Source of the DNA: Scylla paramamosain
Taxonomy: Eukaryota; Arthropoda; Malacostraca; Decapoda; Portunidae
NCBI RefSeq assembly: GCF_035594125.1
Contig: NC_087156.1
Coordinates: 10,938,806-11,002,805 of the forward strand
Direction: 5' to 3'
Length of the DNA: 64,000 nt
This document shows, piece by piece, positions 47,355 through 59,766 of the stretch; the first letter of the stretch is position 1; every line of letters starts with the position of its first letter. Position numbers and translations under genes: made by a program. The notes beneath the pieces are model-generated. The model ran no database searches, was not told the origin of the DNA, and saw nothing but the letters and a program-made list of their open reading frames with translations.

Positions 47355-47820
47355 ATTACTTGCCATGACAATAGAGTAGACAAAAAAGAATATAACAAAA
47401 GGTTATATTCCTTAATCCACCTTACATAAAGTATATATTTTAAAACATTGAATATTTATTACCTTGCATTTCTTGACTTCACTGAGTCTCGCTGAGAGAC
47501 AAGGGAATGGCGAAGACCAAGAAGGGCGAGGAATCACCGTAAAAAAGTCACATTACGTATTTCCTTTTGGATGATTATCAACAATATTTAAAATAGAGCA
47601 GATTTCAAAAGGAGACCCGAATGTACGCCATAGTATTCAGAAAGTAGACGAAAGTTAGGTATTGTTTGTCACGACTGAGAAACATGTCAAGATTACTCAT
47701 GTTATTCGGTATTCTCGTCTTCCTCCTCGTCTTCGTCGTCATCTTTACTAATCTTGCCCTCGTCCTCATTTTTGTCGCCTTGGTTATTCTTACCGTTCTT
47801 CTATTCCTCGTTCGCAGTCT
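47355..47820. other. intergenic
   Basis: Unique A/T-rich sequence passing into a pyrimidine-rich region. No gene seen. Confidence 0.5.
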
Positions 47821-48222
47821 TTTTTTTTGTCTTTATTTTTATCTTTCACTTCCTCCTTTTCGTGCTTATGGTCTCGTTTCCATTTCTGGTATTGCTTCTA
47901 TTGTTTGTTCTTACTCTTGTCTTTCTTTTTTCTTTTCTTCTTCTCCTTCTTCTTTCTCTTCTTCTTCTTCTTCTTCTTCTTCTTCTTCTTCTTCTTCTTC
48001 TTCTTCTTCTTCTTCTTCTTCTTTCTTTCTTTCTTTTCTTCTTCTTCTTCTTCTTCTTCTTCTTCTTCTTCTTCTTCTTCTTCTTCTTCTTCTTCTTCTT
48101 CTTCTTCTTCTTCTTCTTCTTCTTCTCATCTTTTTTTTCATTTTTATCTCCTTTTCTCCTGTTGTTGTTATTGTTGTTGTTGTTGTTAATGGTGGTGGTG
48201 GTGGTGATGGTGATGGTGTTGC

Positions 48223-48277
<55 letters not shown>

Positions 48278-48420
48278 AGTGGTGGATGTTGTTTGCATCG
48301 TTTTTTTTTCTTCTTGTTCTTCTTGTTCTTTGTTTTCTTTGTATTCTTTTTGTCATCGTCGCTGTACCTTTTCCATATTTTATCATCATCATCATCATCA
48401 TCATCATGATCATCATCACT
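47821..48420. repeat. polypyrimidine (TTC)n and (TTG)n region
   Basis: TTC triplets at about 47937-48125 (around 60 units with three short interruptions), TTG at 48158-48278 with a GGT island, and ATC at 48379-48407. Very long Phe, Leu and Ser frames, and Lys, Arg or Glu frames on minus, come from this alone. Confidence 0.97.
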
Positions 48421-48531
48421 TTTCTTCCATGGCCAAGACTGTTGATTTGCATACTGTGTTTATATTGTTCAAAGTTTTATCCTCTTACCCTCGAGAAAGT
48501 TTTCCTGGGAGCTATAATTAGTTTTTGTCTC

Positions 48532-49429
<898 letters not shown>

Positions 49430-49500
49430 TAAAGGCATTAGAGAATGCTCAGTTCTATAGTTTATAGACATTAGCATTTTATCTCATCATCCTGCTGCCA

Positions 49501-49603
49501 GCTGCATCACGCACTCAAAGACGATATCCAAGATTCCTGGTCAGAGCTCCAGTGTCATCTACTTTCAGGCTCCCCAAGATTTAGTGAATACCTCGAGTAC
49601 TGA
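49501..49603 (+). other. candidate terminal coding exon
   Basis: After an acceptor-like CATCCTGCTGCCAG, a frame reads LHHALKDDIQDSWSELQ and ends SEYLEY at TGA (49601-49603). The composition is protein-like and unlike the A/T-rich surroundings. An AATAAA follows at 50003-50008. Not recognised, and easily chance. Confidence 0.15.
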
Positions 49604-49906
49604 CATGTCACGATCACACGTGGATATGGATACTTGGGCAGTGTGTGAGCTTTCAGATGTATTGCTTCATCCAGACGAGTTAGCAGCACAAGCATGAAGG
49701 AGGGTGGATCTCACAGCTGTTCGCTTTTGTTGAGATCCTTACCAAGAAGCGGTGACATCCAGAACCAACAGCAACTACGATATCTTTGTGGTCTGTGGAG
49801 CCTTTGTTTGTTGTTGTTTCGTTGTGTAAGAGGTTATAGGGAACATCCTGTGTCCTCGCAGTAACCACACGAAAAGACAGGTATCTTACTAGGAGTGGTC
49901 AGAGAG

Positions 49907-49907
<1 letters not shown>

Positions 49908-49953
<46 letters not shown>
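49908..49953. repeat. (TTG)n
   Basis: About 15 TTG units. Confidence 0.95.
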
Positions 49954-49958
<5 letters not shown>

Positions 49959-50536
49959 AACCACAAACGGAGGAATGTGGATGTGTTGTATTACTGAACA
50001 ACAATAAAGAAAGAAGAACAGATGAGTCAGGCCACCTTGGCAGAGATACTCAAAAGGGACTTTCATGTTTTGTGCCGTGAATACTTTTTATGGCTAGACT
50101 GAAGTGGTACTTATTATTTTCTAAGTATATCCTTGCTGTTGTTTTTAGGTTTGTACCGCTGAATGTTGGGAAGCTTTTCACTTATTATTATTTTATTTTC
50201 TTATTTGATCTTGTTATATATGTAATTGTGCTTTTTCGTTTTATTTTGTTGCAGCTGTTGTGCATATTTAACATTCTCAGCGTTTCAAGTGTGTTCTGTT
50301 TTCAGTGTTGTTTTTCATGTATCCATGTGTTCTTGCTTGGAGGAATTTGACACGTTTTATTTATGACATTTCGTGTTTTTCTTCAGTATTTATTCTTTCC
50401 TTTTTTGTTCATGTGTATGTTGTAACTCATGCAGTAAAGGATTTGTGGTGGTTCTGTTCATGATGCTTCATTTTTAGCTCTTTTTAGAATAGTCAAGCTG
50501 CATCACTTTCTTATGTGGATGTTTTGATATTTTCAG

Positions 50537-50590
50537 GAAAGGATGGCAGGTGGTGCCGCGGTGAACACTGCCAACACGTGCAGGAGGAAA
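50537..50590 (+). other. candidate internal exon (54 nt)
   Basis: Acceptor TTTTGATATTTTCAG and donor GTGAGTA bound 54 nt that are open in two frames. One frame reads KDGRWCRGEHCQHVQEE, a Cys-spaced peptide of the kind found in extracellular domains. No partner exon was identified. Confidence 0.2.
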
Positions 50591-52727
50591 GTGAGTACCT
50601 GCTTCATTACATCATGTGCACTCTGTTTGGAACTCGCTGTTAAACTTTTTTTTTTTCCATATCAACTGAAACCTGTCACTGTTGCCTGCCTTTCTCCTGT
50701 CTGCTTCCCACGAATCTATGAAGGAAAGAAAGGATGTGCTTCCATGGTATCGTGTCAGTAGTATTATCCATTGAAGGATTAGTTTAAGCCTTTTTCCAAA
50801 GCGTTGTTTTTCTCTCCCATTTTTGTGCCTTCCCAGGGTATATATATGAAAGAAGAAAGAATGTAAATTTAGTCTATAATGTTCATTGCAACATCTTACA
50901 GGGAAAAAGTCTTTAGTGGATTAACCGTAAATCTTTTTCTAAACTATAATTTTTGTATTTCAGTCTTCGTGTGCTTATTTTAGTGTATGCATAGAGGAAA
51001 GAAGGATACGAAATCATATATTTTCTATAATGGTGTCATCTTTTTGTTATAAATATTTACTTGGAGATTCAGTTGAAACCTAACAATTGGCTATCATTTT
51101 TCCGCTCATATATTTTTTTTCCGTATATATCTTTTGTATGTACGAATATGTGAGTGAAGAAAGGAAAGATGCAATTACAAAAAAACTTTCCACAATAACA
51201 GGAATATTCACTTGAGAACTTTTTAGGTAACAAATATCAGATCTTCTAATTTATCCGTTTATTTATCCTTTACTGTGTTTTACCGTTATGTAGATTAATA
51301 ACATTTTGCACGTTATGATAAAGTGTGCTTGGAAACTATTACTGTAACACATTTCATTTAGTGTGAATTTGGTTCCCACAAAAAAAAAAAATAAATAAAT
51401 AAATAAATAAAATAAAATGAAATAAAATAAAAATAGAATAAAATAAAAATCTTTCCTTCTATTTACATTTTCTTTGTTCAATGGGGAGTTTTCAGAACTA
51501 GTGGTTGTCACCAGGTGGCAGCACAGACACAAACTCTTCTTTCACATACAAGCAATATCAGATATACCTACAGTGTTATTCTATTTATATGAAGATGCAA
51601 TAGGCTTATATAATATATTTTTCTATGTAATCCCTTCTAAGTAGTAACACAAGTAAAATGAAACTCTTTTCATGAACAAATGTATATAATTTGTTTTTTT
51701 TTGTGAATCGGCATTTAGATTTATTTGGTCATCTTAAGATTTCCAAATGAATACACTCTTGATTGGAAACGTCTTAATCTAGACGACAGTAAACATAAAG
51801 GCAACATGTCTGTGACAGTCAAAAGTCCAAATTACATAGATCTCCTTCCTAGTTTATGGAAACGGCAATTTTAATAAAAAAATTGGCAACTCGAGTGTCC
51901 TGGCGATAGTAATGCTGTATCTCTAACCAAAACAAACACCTGACTCGGCCGCGCTGGTTGAACTTAAGAAACACGTTGTCGGACATGAAGTTGAATGTTG
52001 CTGCGGTGCCCATCTCCACTACGCCCTAAGCAATGGATTACGGCAGCTGGACACTACAGCAGCAGCAGGATCGCCTGAGAGATGTTTGTTTTGGTTCTCG
52101 ATTACTTTGCCTTGTCGCTCGCTTCGTGAGAGTGATGCTAAAATACCCAGAAAAAGAAAAAAAAAAAAAAAAACGAGCCATATATCACGATGTTACTGAG
52201 TAGGTTGTGTCATACTATATAGTACAGTGTGATTTTATTTACTTTTTTTCAAAGTCCAAATCAATAGTTTTTATACTTGTAATATGATTTATTTAGAAAA
52301 TGTTAGCAGTTTAATCGATAATCACAAAAAAAAAAAAAAATAATAATAATTTGACCACATTCTCTCAATATTATCCATACCGGATATTGAAAAGTCGATA
52401 CGTCATTTCAATAGTATCATGATGATCAGTGTTCTATGCATCTTTACGCACCTGGGATTTACTACAACAATATTTTAGCTCTCTTTCCTACTGTTAGATG
52501 AGCAGCAACGACATCTAGTGATTTAGTTCCGAAAACTCCCTATTGGTATTGATATTATTTTTTAACTGATTTCCCGGGAAGCCTTACCACCTTGATATTT
52601 GTGACCTAACCTAAGGTAACTTTTTAGCGTCATAACCTTTGTTGCAGCTTTATTCAAGTAAAATCAAGGAGAGGAAAGCTTGTATTGTTCTGTGAAGTGT
52701 TGTTATTTGTCTGTGTGTGTGTTGATT
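50591..52727. other. intergenic
   Basis: A/T-rich. It has an AAATA-type low-complexity run at 51379-51450. A GC-richer patch at 51940-52140 holds a 56-codon frame starting at 52033. No recognisable gene. Confidence 0.5.
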
Positions 52728-52751
52728 GTCACCTTGAAAAGTCAAGGTGAC
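52728..52751. repeat. perfect 10-bp inverted repeat
   Basis: GTCACCTTGA (52728-52737) and TCAAGGTGAC (52742-52751) pair exactly around the loop AAAG. No T tract follows that would suggest a Pol III terminator. Confidence 0.85.
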
Positions 52752-52997
52752 GTGGGCCTTGATGACTAGAGCCGGCCCACACTATTTGTCTCCCTTTTTT
52801 TAGAGGCGAATGAAAGAAAATTTATGATTTTCTTTATCATTTAGTAACGTATTGAATATCTATGGAGGGATTATTCCCTTACCAGAGCGAGGTGGTTCTA
52901 TTTTTGTTACCGCACATCTGTACACCCCACCGCTCCCGCCTGGCCCTGGAGGGTACAACGATGATTTGGCCAGGAGCACCTTTTGGTGTCCATCGCA

Positions 52998-53005
52998 TAT
53001 AAAAG
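52998..53005 (+). promoter_or_regulatory. possible TATA box
   Basis: TATAAAAG about 350 bp before a candidate first exon. An arthropod-type initiator TCAGTT lies 16 bp downstream, closer than the usual 25-30 bp, so the pairing is doubtful. Confidence 0.2.
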
Positions 53006-53348
53006 TTTCGATTTCAGTTTCGGAAACACTTCTTGGTTGTTAACTTTTGAAGGCGTATCTTTCTTATTTTATGTAATTTCTTCGTCAGACTCATCTTTTT
53101 TGCTGTATTTTGCATATTTCGACTTATCGACATGTGGGCGAAGGTTTCTGCCTCGCAACTCTTGCAACTATCGCCTCATCACTACAGATCGAGCTGGAGG
53201 GCGCAAAATGCGCGAATTATTTGCCATAACTCACTTCATATACGGGATAGCCAGTCTTGGTTGACACCATCAGACTCAGACACTTTTTTTTTTTCTTTTT
53301 GTCTTGAGGGTTTAACACAGTCCTCTGATTTTGTGTTTGTCTTGTCGG

Positions 53349-53440
53349 ATGCAGCAGCGGCGGGATCTTTTTCCTTCCTCGCGGCCAGACGACGAGGACT
53401 GGCTTTTTGCTGCTCCTCCTGACACACTCACAATTTACCG
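53349..53440 (+). CDS. candidate first coding exon
   Basis: From an ATG the frame reads MQQRRDLFPSSRPDDEDW and ends at TIYR, immediately before the strong donor GTGAGTG (53441-53447). The frame is open back to a stop at 53313. The sequence is GC-richer than its surroundings and the peptide is not low-complexity. Only 30 codons precede the donor and no downstream exon could be joined, so this stays a proposal. Confidence 0.25.
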
Positions 53441-53693
53441 GTGAGTGACGGGGACGGAGCTGTTTTTGTAGCGCAGTGTACGTCCTTCCATTTTTAGGTT
53501 TACATTTAAGTGACGCCTGTCATGCTTGCCTATGTTATTCCATGCATGTAAGGTAAGGCTGCTTGACAAAGTGTCTGACTCACTGCAGACACTTGCTTTA
53601 TGCTGTACTGTAATAAACAAGTAATTTCTCAATGTAAAGGAAACAGTGAGTCACAAAAGTGCCTCTCAATACGATGTGGTAATAAAAAGTAGA

Positions 53694-53750
53694 ATATGAA
53701 ATAAATAGATAATAAATAAGTAAATAAATAAATAAATAAATAAATGGATG
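53694..53750. repeat. (AAAT)n
   Basis: Imperfect AATA tetranucleotide run. Confidence 0.85.
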
Positions 53751-53879
53751 AATTAATGCATACCCTAGAGAACATTTCATACCTACTGAGCTTACCATAG
53801 CAAATACACTGATATGCTACAAAAAATGCACACAAGTATATGAAGATGGAAAAAAATGGGGGAAGTCTGTCTTGTGTTG

Positions 53880-54130
53880 TTATTTCTATGGTTACTGCTC
53901 TTCTGAATTTGCCATCAGCATGCGTCTCTCCTTCCCCACGCTGACGCTACACAAGACTTTCACCTTTATTCCGTTCCCTTTCAGTAGTCCAGGAGTTAAG
54001 CAATATCTTCATTCTTTCATCCCCTTCATTGGTAAACTCTGGAATTCTCTGCCTGTTTCTGTTTTCTTCCTGTGACTAGTTGTTTTAAGAGTACTGAGGC
54101 ACTTCCAGAAACATATTTAGATTTTTTATT
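53880..54130 (+). mobile_element. diverged LINE-A-like 3' fragment
   Basis: Encodes HSFIPFIGKLWNSLPVSVF after a RLSFPTLTLHKTF stretch, matching the LINE-A C-terminal end (QSFIPFSGKLWNSLPASVF). No typical 3' end or A tail remains, and many differences are present, so it is an older copy or a sister family. Confidence 0.75.
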
Positions 54131-54474
54131 GTTGACTTTTTTTTTGTCTGTATGTATGGAAGCGGCAACTGAAAAGATATTTTTTTGTTCCTCTGTTTGC
54201 CATTCACCAAGAAGATATGAGAGTGTGAGTATAAGTAGTGGCTATATGCAAATGTTAGAATACCATTTTATACTGACTCTAAATTAAACATGTGTTGCAT
54301 TGTTTACTGCAGTGTTTCAAGTTGAGCCGTCTAGTATCTTTTGCATCTAATTGATTTTTGTGTTCGGCTATTTGAATTTTTATTTCCAAATGAAGTTCCA
54401 TGTTTTTAAGAAGCATAAAGGGTTGGAGGAAAAAAAAGCTTTCCTGAGTTGTAATAGATGAATGTTAATAGCAG

Positions 54475-54502
54475 TAGTAGTAGTAGTAGTAGTAGTAGTA
54501 AA
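54475..54502. repeat. (TAG)n
   Basis: Nine TAG triplets. Confidence 0.9.
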
Positions 54503-54786
54503 GAGCAGGATTATCAGCTGCAGTGACACCAATTCAGTTTTCCTATTATTTATATTTTCTTACTATTATTCCACACCTTGTCAATCCACGCAAGGGAAAA
54601 AAAAAAGAAAAAAAAAAGAAAACATATTAAAAAAGTGAGAGGCAAGACCAGCAAGTGAAACACGCCCTGCCTTCTCCATAGACTTCACGTGTTTACTGCC
54701 GCGCTTCCTGCCTGATAATTATACAGTCTTACGCTGGAGGCGCTTAATGTGGTGCATTTGTATGAAAGAATTTACTTTTTGCCATG

Positions 54787-54896
<110 letters not shown>

Positions 54897-54897
54897 C

Positions 54898-54966
54898 AGA
54901 GGAATACAAAGGAATGCAACGGAATTCCAAACCTTGAGGTATTGACGAGGCTGTTTGGATAATTAT
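54898..54966 (-). mobile_element. LINE-D terminal-tail fragment
   Basis: The reverse complement contains ATCCAAACAGCCTCGTCAAT then ACCTCAAGG and CCTTTGTATTCCT, matching the LINE-D tail (ACCCAAACAGACATGTAAGA, ACCTCATGG, TTTGTATTCTT). About 70 bp. It abuts the TC tract. Confidence 0.6.
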
Positions 54967-55660
54967 TGTACATTAACTATTATTGGGAGATACAGGATAG
55001 TACAGAAGGTTCCTCCCCACCAATCCCTCCAGCAGAAGCTGACAAGATACAGGAATTAATACCACGTGGTATAGAAAAACCACATAGAACTTGAGAGAAT
55101 AGTGAGGGAAAGAGTTGTGGTCTGTCTACTTTTGTTTGTGAGGGAGAGTGTAAATGCATGATAGTTGTGTGATGTGGTGTGTGCGTAGCGCAGGTGAAGG
55201 CACAGTTTGGTTGTTGAGGGGTGGTGCAGCATCCTTGCGTTGCGCTTTCCAGGGAGGCGGCAGTCAATCAGGCCACAGCTTCGGTCACTGGGTCTGTGTA
55301 CCTTCCATTTAGGGTCTGCATACACAGGTTATCCCCTGCAACTTTGACCTCTAGTACTTAAAATCACAAAGTTGATCAATAACAGGAGAATGCGGACGAA
55401 GAAAATGAGGATTACATGTGATTACAATGGATAACCAAAATAGAAACACTTCCACAGGTCTTTACATATCGCTTTGGAATTAATTTAGATTAACTACCAT
55501 TTAGTAAAGTAAGCTAGAGCAGTGTATGACTTCTGCCAAACTGACACGCCCTTGTGCTTGTGCTGGCGTGGGAAAACCATCGTGCAGTGTGGGAAAAACT
55601 GACTGCATTTTGATTGGAAAGAATGAAGTGAGATTTTATCATTATTCCTATGCAAAAAAA
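54967..55660. other. intergenic
   Basis: Unique sequence of balanced composition. Overlapping minus frames at 54980-55325 carry no known motif. Confidence 0.5.
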
Positions 55661-55760
55661 AAAAAAAAAAGAGGAGGAGGAGGAAGAGGAGGAGGAGGTG
55701 GTGGTTGTGGTGGTGGTGGTGGTGGTGGTGGACGTGGTGGTGGTGGTGTTGGTGGTAGAG
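55661..55760. repeat. poly(A), (GGA)n and (GGT)n
   Basis: A run of 17 A, then about 35 bp of GGA and about 60 bp of GGT triplets. Confidence 0.95.
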
Positions 55761-56034
55761 TTCATAATTTTTCTGTTCCTCCTCCTTAGGGTGAATTGTA
55801 GATTTTTTTCACTCTTCTCAAAATTGCACAAGTTTTTCTTTCTTATTGCACAAAATTAAGAAAAAAAATCAATATTTCCGAAAAGACGGTATTCAAATTT
55901 AAGAGAAAGAAAGCTTTTTCACTTGTCTTATTCATTGTGACGTAACATTCTGAGGTAATTTGTGCGCCCACAGGCACAGACAAAGGGGTGTTTGAAGTGG
56001 ACGCTTTTACTAATGCCTTTATTACCCTCTAGTG

Positions 56035-56296
56035 CAGTGGTTTTCAACTCCTTTCAGGCCACGGGCCACTAACAAAAACAAAAAGAAAATGTGGACCCCT
56101 TCAATTTTGGTTTGGGTTGTAATATACCATCTTTTGTCGTCAACTGCACACACTGACATAGCACACCACACTCCATAATAAATGACCACAAATCAAATTA
56201 CATGCCCATACCTGTAAAAGAGATTGGACAAATAATACAACTAATCAACACCGAACTGCAGACTACATCACCTGTATCACCAGTTGAGAACCATTT
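56035..56296. mobile_element. 262-bp hAT-type MITE with 8-bp target duplication
   Basis: Left end CAGTGGTTTTCAACT and the reverse complement of the right end AAATGGTTCTCAACT are imperfect terminal inverted repeats. CTCTAGTG lies on both sides (56027-56034 and 56297-56304), the 8-bp duplication typical of hAT transposases. Inside, GGCCACGGGCC is typical of these elements. No transposase coding. Confidence 0.88.
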
Positions 56297-56779
56297 CTCT
56301 AGTGTGATTGTTTTATGTAATTTAAAAGGACTCTTGAGAACTCTTCGGGACTGAATGTAATGCAGGTCTTGCGAGTGATGCTCGTCAGAGAGAAGCATGT
56401 GTTCTTAAAAATTTCAGTACTTTTTTTTTTCTGTGCGTTGAGTTAGGTATTCATTCACTTTTATGATCAAGTGTCATCTGACTACCACTTAATGCTTCCT
56501 TGAACTGCCTTACTACGGTTCTTTTCATGGATAAAAATTCCAAATAACGTGTTACATTTCATTGGTGGCATGATTTCCCTTTAAAATGAATGCAAAGCAA
56601 TCAATGTGGCACGTTCCATATCCATTATTGTGTCACTTTATTATGCATACAAACACTCCTATTAACGTATCACATCCCGCCCCTGGTGTGATTCCCCTCA
56701 CCATGAATACAAAGCAATCCAAACGCTACAGTTCACCCCTGCTCATGAAACACACGCTCTGATACAACTAGGCTTTTCA

Positions 56780-57000
56780 CTTACTTTCAGCCCTTGTTTT
56801 CTCTTTAATAGTGCGAGAGTTGACTGGCCTCTTCACTCTTTGATCCCTTTCATAGTTAAACTCCGTAATTCTCCCTGATTTTTTATCTGACTTCCCGAAC
56901 TTGTTATGACTTGAACTGATCATATATGTTTACTCACCTCCGTATGACTTGAGTTGCTATAAGAGACGAGTATCAAGACACCTTCCTAACTAAATGAACC
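56780..57000 (+). mobile_element. old LINE-A-like 3' fragment
   Basis: Degenerate reading: LHSLIPFIVKLRNS, then after a gap PPYDLSCYKRRVSRHL, equivalent to HSFIPFSGKLWNS and PPSYDLNSFKREVSRHL in LINE-A. It is the most diverged of the LINE-A-like fragments in this window. Confidence 0.65.
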
Positions 57001-57580
57001 AACCTGATTTAACTCTCTTTTCCATCCACTCTTTACCATGCGGAAATTAAGTGGTATTGTAAACTGTAACCAAATTGTTACCCTTATGATCTATTCTAGA
57101 CTCTAATAAGTGATCTGGAGACTATGATAATAACACGCTCCCTCCACTGCACACCAGCTGTCCGTAATGTATCATGTCCAGTGGCTGTTAATATAAACTG
57201 ACGCTCTATTAACCTGTCATCACTAATCAGTAATCATTCACGCACAAGCTCATCCTCGTCACCACAATATCACCATCACCGTCACCATCACCACAGCTTA
57301 CACTCCACTCCACCATGATTCTGTCCCATACCTCACCCCCGCCACCACTAATCATTCCTAATTAATCTCCTGTCCCTCACCACCACCACCACCACCACAA
57401 CTCACTCACAACTTCTCCCATTTTCAGGAATTCCTTTCTTCTCTTCCCTCGCTCCACCATCCTTCATCCTCTCTCACTTACGTTCCATCCTTCCTTTTGT
57501 CGACATATTGCTTGCAACAGACGCCCCTCCTCTTCCTCCCCCTCCTCCTCCCGTCCCGTAGTATTAGCAGGGCCTTGTCT
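57001..57580. other. intergenic
   Basis: Becomes C-rich toward the right (CAC and TCC units at 57255-57420 and 57520-57560). No gene seen. Confidence 0.5.
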
Positions 57581-57584
57581 CCCC

Positions 57585-57592
57585 TTATAAGC
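57585..57592 (+). promoter_or_regulatory. possible TATA box
   Basis: TTATAAGC in a GC-rich patch, about 130 bp before an ATG followed by a donor. Confidence 0.25.
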
Positions 57593-57616
57593 AGGGAGCT
57601 GTGGGAGGAACTGGAG

Positions 57617-57727
57617 GGATGCTTAGTGGAACATGTCGAAATAGCGTTGCCTAGCCGCCGCCGAGTATAGGAGTGTATTGAGGGTGCATTATCTCGGTAC
57701 AGTGGCGGTGAACGGGGAGATGGATCG
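57617..57727 (+). other. candidate first exon with ATG
   Basis: GC-rich segment (GCCTAGCCGCCGCCGAG) ends GGGGAGATGGATCG, directly followed by the donor GTGAGTATG at 57728. If real, translation starts at 57720 and only three codons (M, D, split R) precede the intron. The 5' boundary is assumed about 30 bp after the TATA-like box. Confidence 0.25.
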
Positions 57728-57814
57728 GTGAGTATGTTCAGGCGCAGATAGAGAAATGTGTTGTTGGTCTGACGAATTGATTAATGAATAGGTATCTGGT
57801 TGAACAGGTAGAGT

Positions 57815-58050
57815 TATAGATAGATGGCTGGATGGGTAAATGGTTAAATAGATCGACTGGCTGATAAATAGATATATAGATGGACAGATGGATGGATAGA
57901 TAGATTGATAGATAAATGAATAAATGAATAAGTATTTAATTAGATATAAAAATAAATAGATGGGTAGATAAACAGTTCAGTAAGTAGAAAATAGATTAGG
58001 TAAATAGACAGACAGACAGAGAGACAGACAGATAGACAGACAGACATACT
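57815..58050. repeat. degenerate (GATA)/(GACA) tetranucleotide region
   Basis: About 230 bp of loosely repeated TAGATAGA, ATGAATAA and GACAGACA units. Confidence 0.88.
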
Positions 58051-58531
58051 GAATTAACGTGTCGTGTTCTGAGATATTGCAAGGAATTGGTTTATAAATG
58101 GTACAGTAAAACTCACAAACATTTTCATATTTTAATTAGTAACTACTAATTATTTACATTTCTTAAAATTCAAAATTTCTCACTCACATTCATCTTTAAA
58201 TCATTGAAAGTTATTAGGTGTTACCTTATATCTCTTCAACATATTCACTGATCAACGCAATCATCGTGCAAAACACAGACAATATCACATGCACAAACAC
58301 AACAAATATTCAGTCGGCGCCATTAATGTTCAGTGAGAAAAACACACATGATATCAGCAACACATCAATCACTATAAACATTCCATTTCTTCTTTCTTCT
58401 GACTTATTTTATCTTCACTTCTTTCTTTTTCCTTATTTTGTTTTCTTTCGTCTTTTCTTCGTTTTTTTTTTTTTTTTGACAGTGTAATATATATTGTGGT
58501 ATGGGGGTCACCACAAACGATAATTCTTCAA
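58051..58531. other. intergenic
   Basis: A/T-rich unique sequence with a T run at 58463-58478. Nothing recognised. Confidence 0.5.
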
Positions 58532-59766
58532 ATTAGATTGATGTAAGTAGTGGCGTTCCTCAGTGTTCAATCTTAGGACCGATCCTCTTCATAATATATA
58601 TCAATGACATAGACGAAGGAATCAGAAGTAAACTGTCAAAATTGACAGATACTAAAATTGCTAACAAGACTGACACCAAACCAACGTCAAATTTTGCAAA
58701 ATGATGTATACACTCTCATTGAATGGTGTGAAACGTGGCTTATAACTTTGATTTTGATAAATGCCACGTATTGAATATAGGAAATAGCAATCTGCTGGAA
58801 AATTATAAAAAGTAATCCCCCATCAATAGTTTGGATCCTGAGAAAGATCTGGGAGTTTTAGTGACAGCAGATCTTAAACCAAGCAAACACTGCACCGAAG
58901 TCATTAAAATTGCCTATAAATTAATAGTTTTCATTAAGAAGATCTTTCACCTTCAAATCTGAAAAAAAAAAATTGGCCTTGTACAACTCACTTGTACCTC
59001 CTCATCTTGAATATAATGTACAGTTTTTGTCATCCTACTACAGAAGGAATATTGAGAAATCAGAAAAAAAGACAATACGAAGTAGAGTAACGAAAATTAC
59101 TTGAAAGCTTCGCAATTAACCCTACAAGGAACGTCTTAAAGAACGAGATCTATTCTCCCTATCCAAACGCAGGCTAAGAGGGAATCTGATATTGCTTTAC
59201 TAAACTTTTAAGGGTTTCACAAATATGAGACCCGAATTCTTCCTAAGACTCAACATGTCTAATGTTACAAGAAACAATAGCAAATAATAGGTAAGCGATT
59301 TCAAACAAATGAAGCCAAACATTTTACTTCAATCGTGTCATAAATATGTGGAATTGTGTTCCATCAAGCGTCGTTAACTCAGGTACTGTACACTCATTGA
59401 AAACCTGTCTTGACAAGTATGTAGACACTAATTCCCGGTTGTCATTGTTCATGTCTGAATAACGAACACGTTCACTCCGTACTGTCCGTGCTGGCATGTA
59501 GATTGTATGTGGTAGAAGTAGTCCTCCTCTCTTTCTTAGTTTCCTCTCACATTCCATGTTGTTTTTTATTTCTATACAACATGGTACCATTTCCTTTCTC
59601 AGGTGAGCCTTGCCTGGAGGGATAGGGGGTGGGGGATGGAAGGACCCTTCTTCTGTGCTATCCTTTGCCTACCACTAATAGAGTAGAATACCCAAACACC
59701 ACCTAAACAGTCACCCAAACAGACTTGTAAGAACCTCTTGGTCTGTTGCTGTTTGGACTTTTTTTT
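58532..59766 (+). mobile_element. LINE family D, copy 2
   Basis: Starts in the RT at SGVPQCSILGPILFIIYIND and runs through the C-terminal region to the same 3' UTR and tail as 11660-12050. It lacks the RT part found in copy 1 and keeps the GVPQ part deleted there, so the two copies complement each other. It is followed directly by the second segmental duplication copy. Confidence 0.85.
58540..59450 (+). pseudogene. LINE-D reverse transcriptase C-terminal remnant
   Basis: Readable pieces GVPQCSILGP, INDIDEGIRSKLSKL, then LTDTKIANK where the catalytic FADDTK is expected (aspartate pair lost), and a conserved PEKDLGVLVTADLKPSKH block. Frame is broken repeatedly. Confidence 0.8.

Noticed and set aside
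47666..48521. Frames of about 250 codons rich in Leu, Phe or Ser
   Set aside because: The TTC and TTG arrays keep all three frames open on both strands.
52033..52203. 56-codon frame starting MDYGSWTLQQQQ
   Set aside because: Ends in an A-run-encoded Lys stretch with no splice or conservation evidence.
52998..53019. Complete core promoter (TATA plus initiator)
   Set aside because: The TCAGTT is too close to the TATA box for standard spacing; kept only as a weak TATA call.
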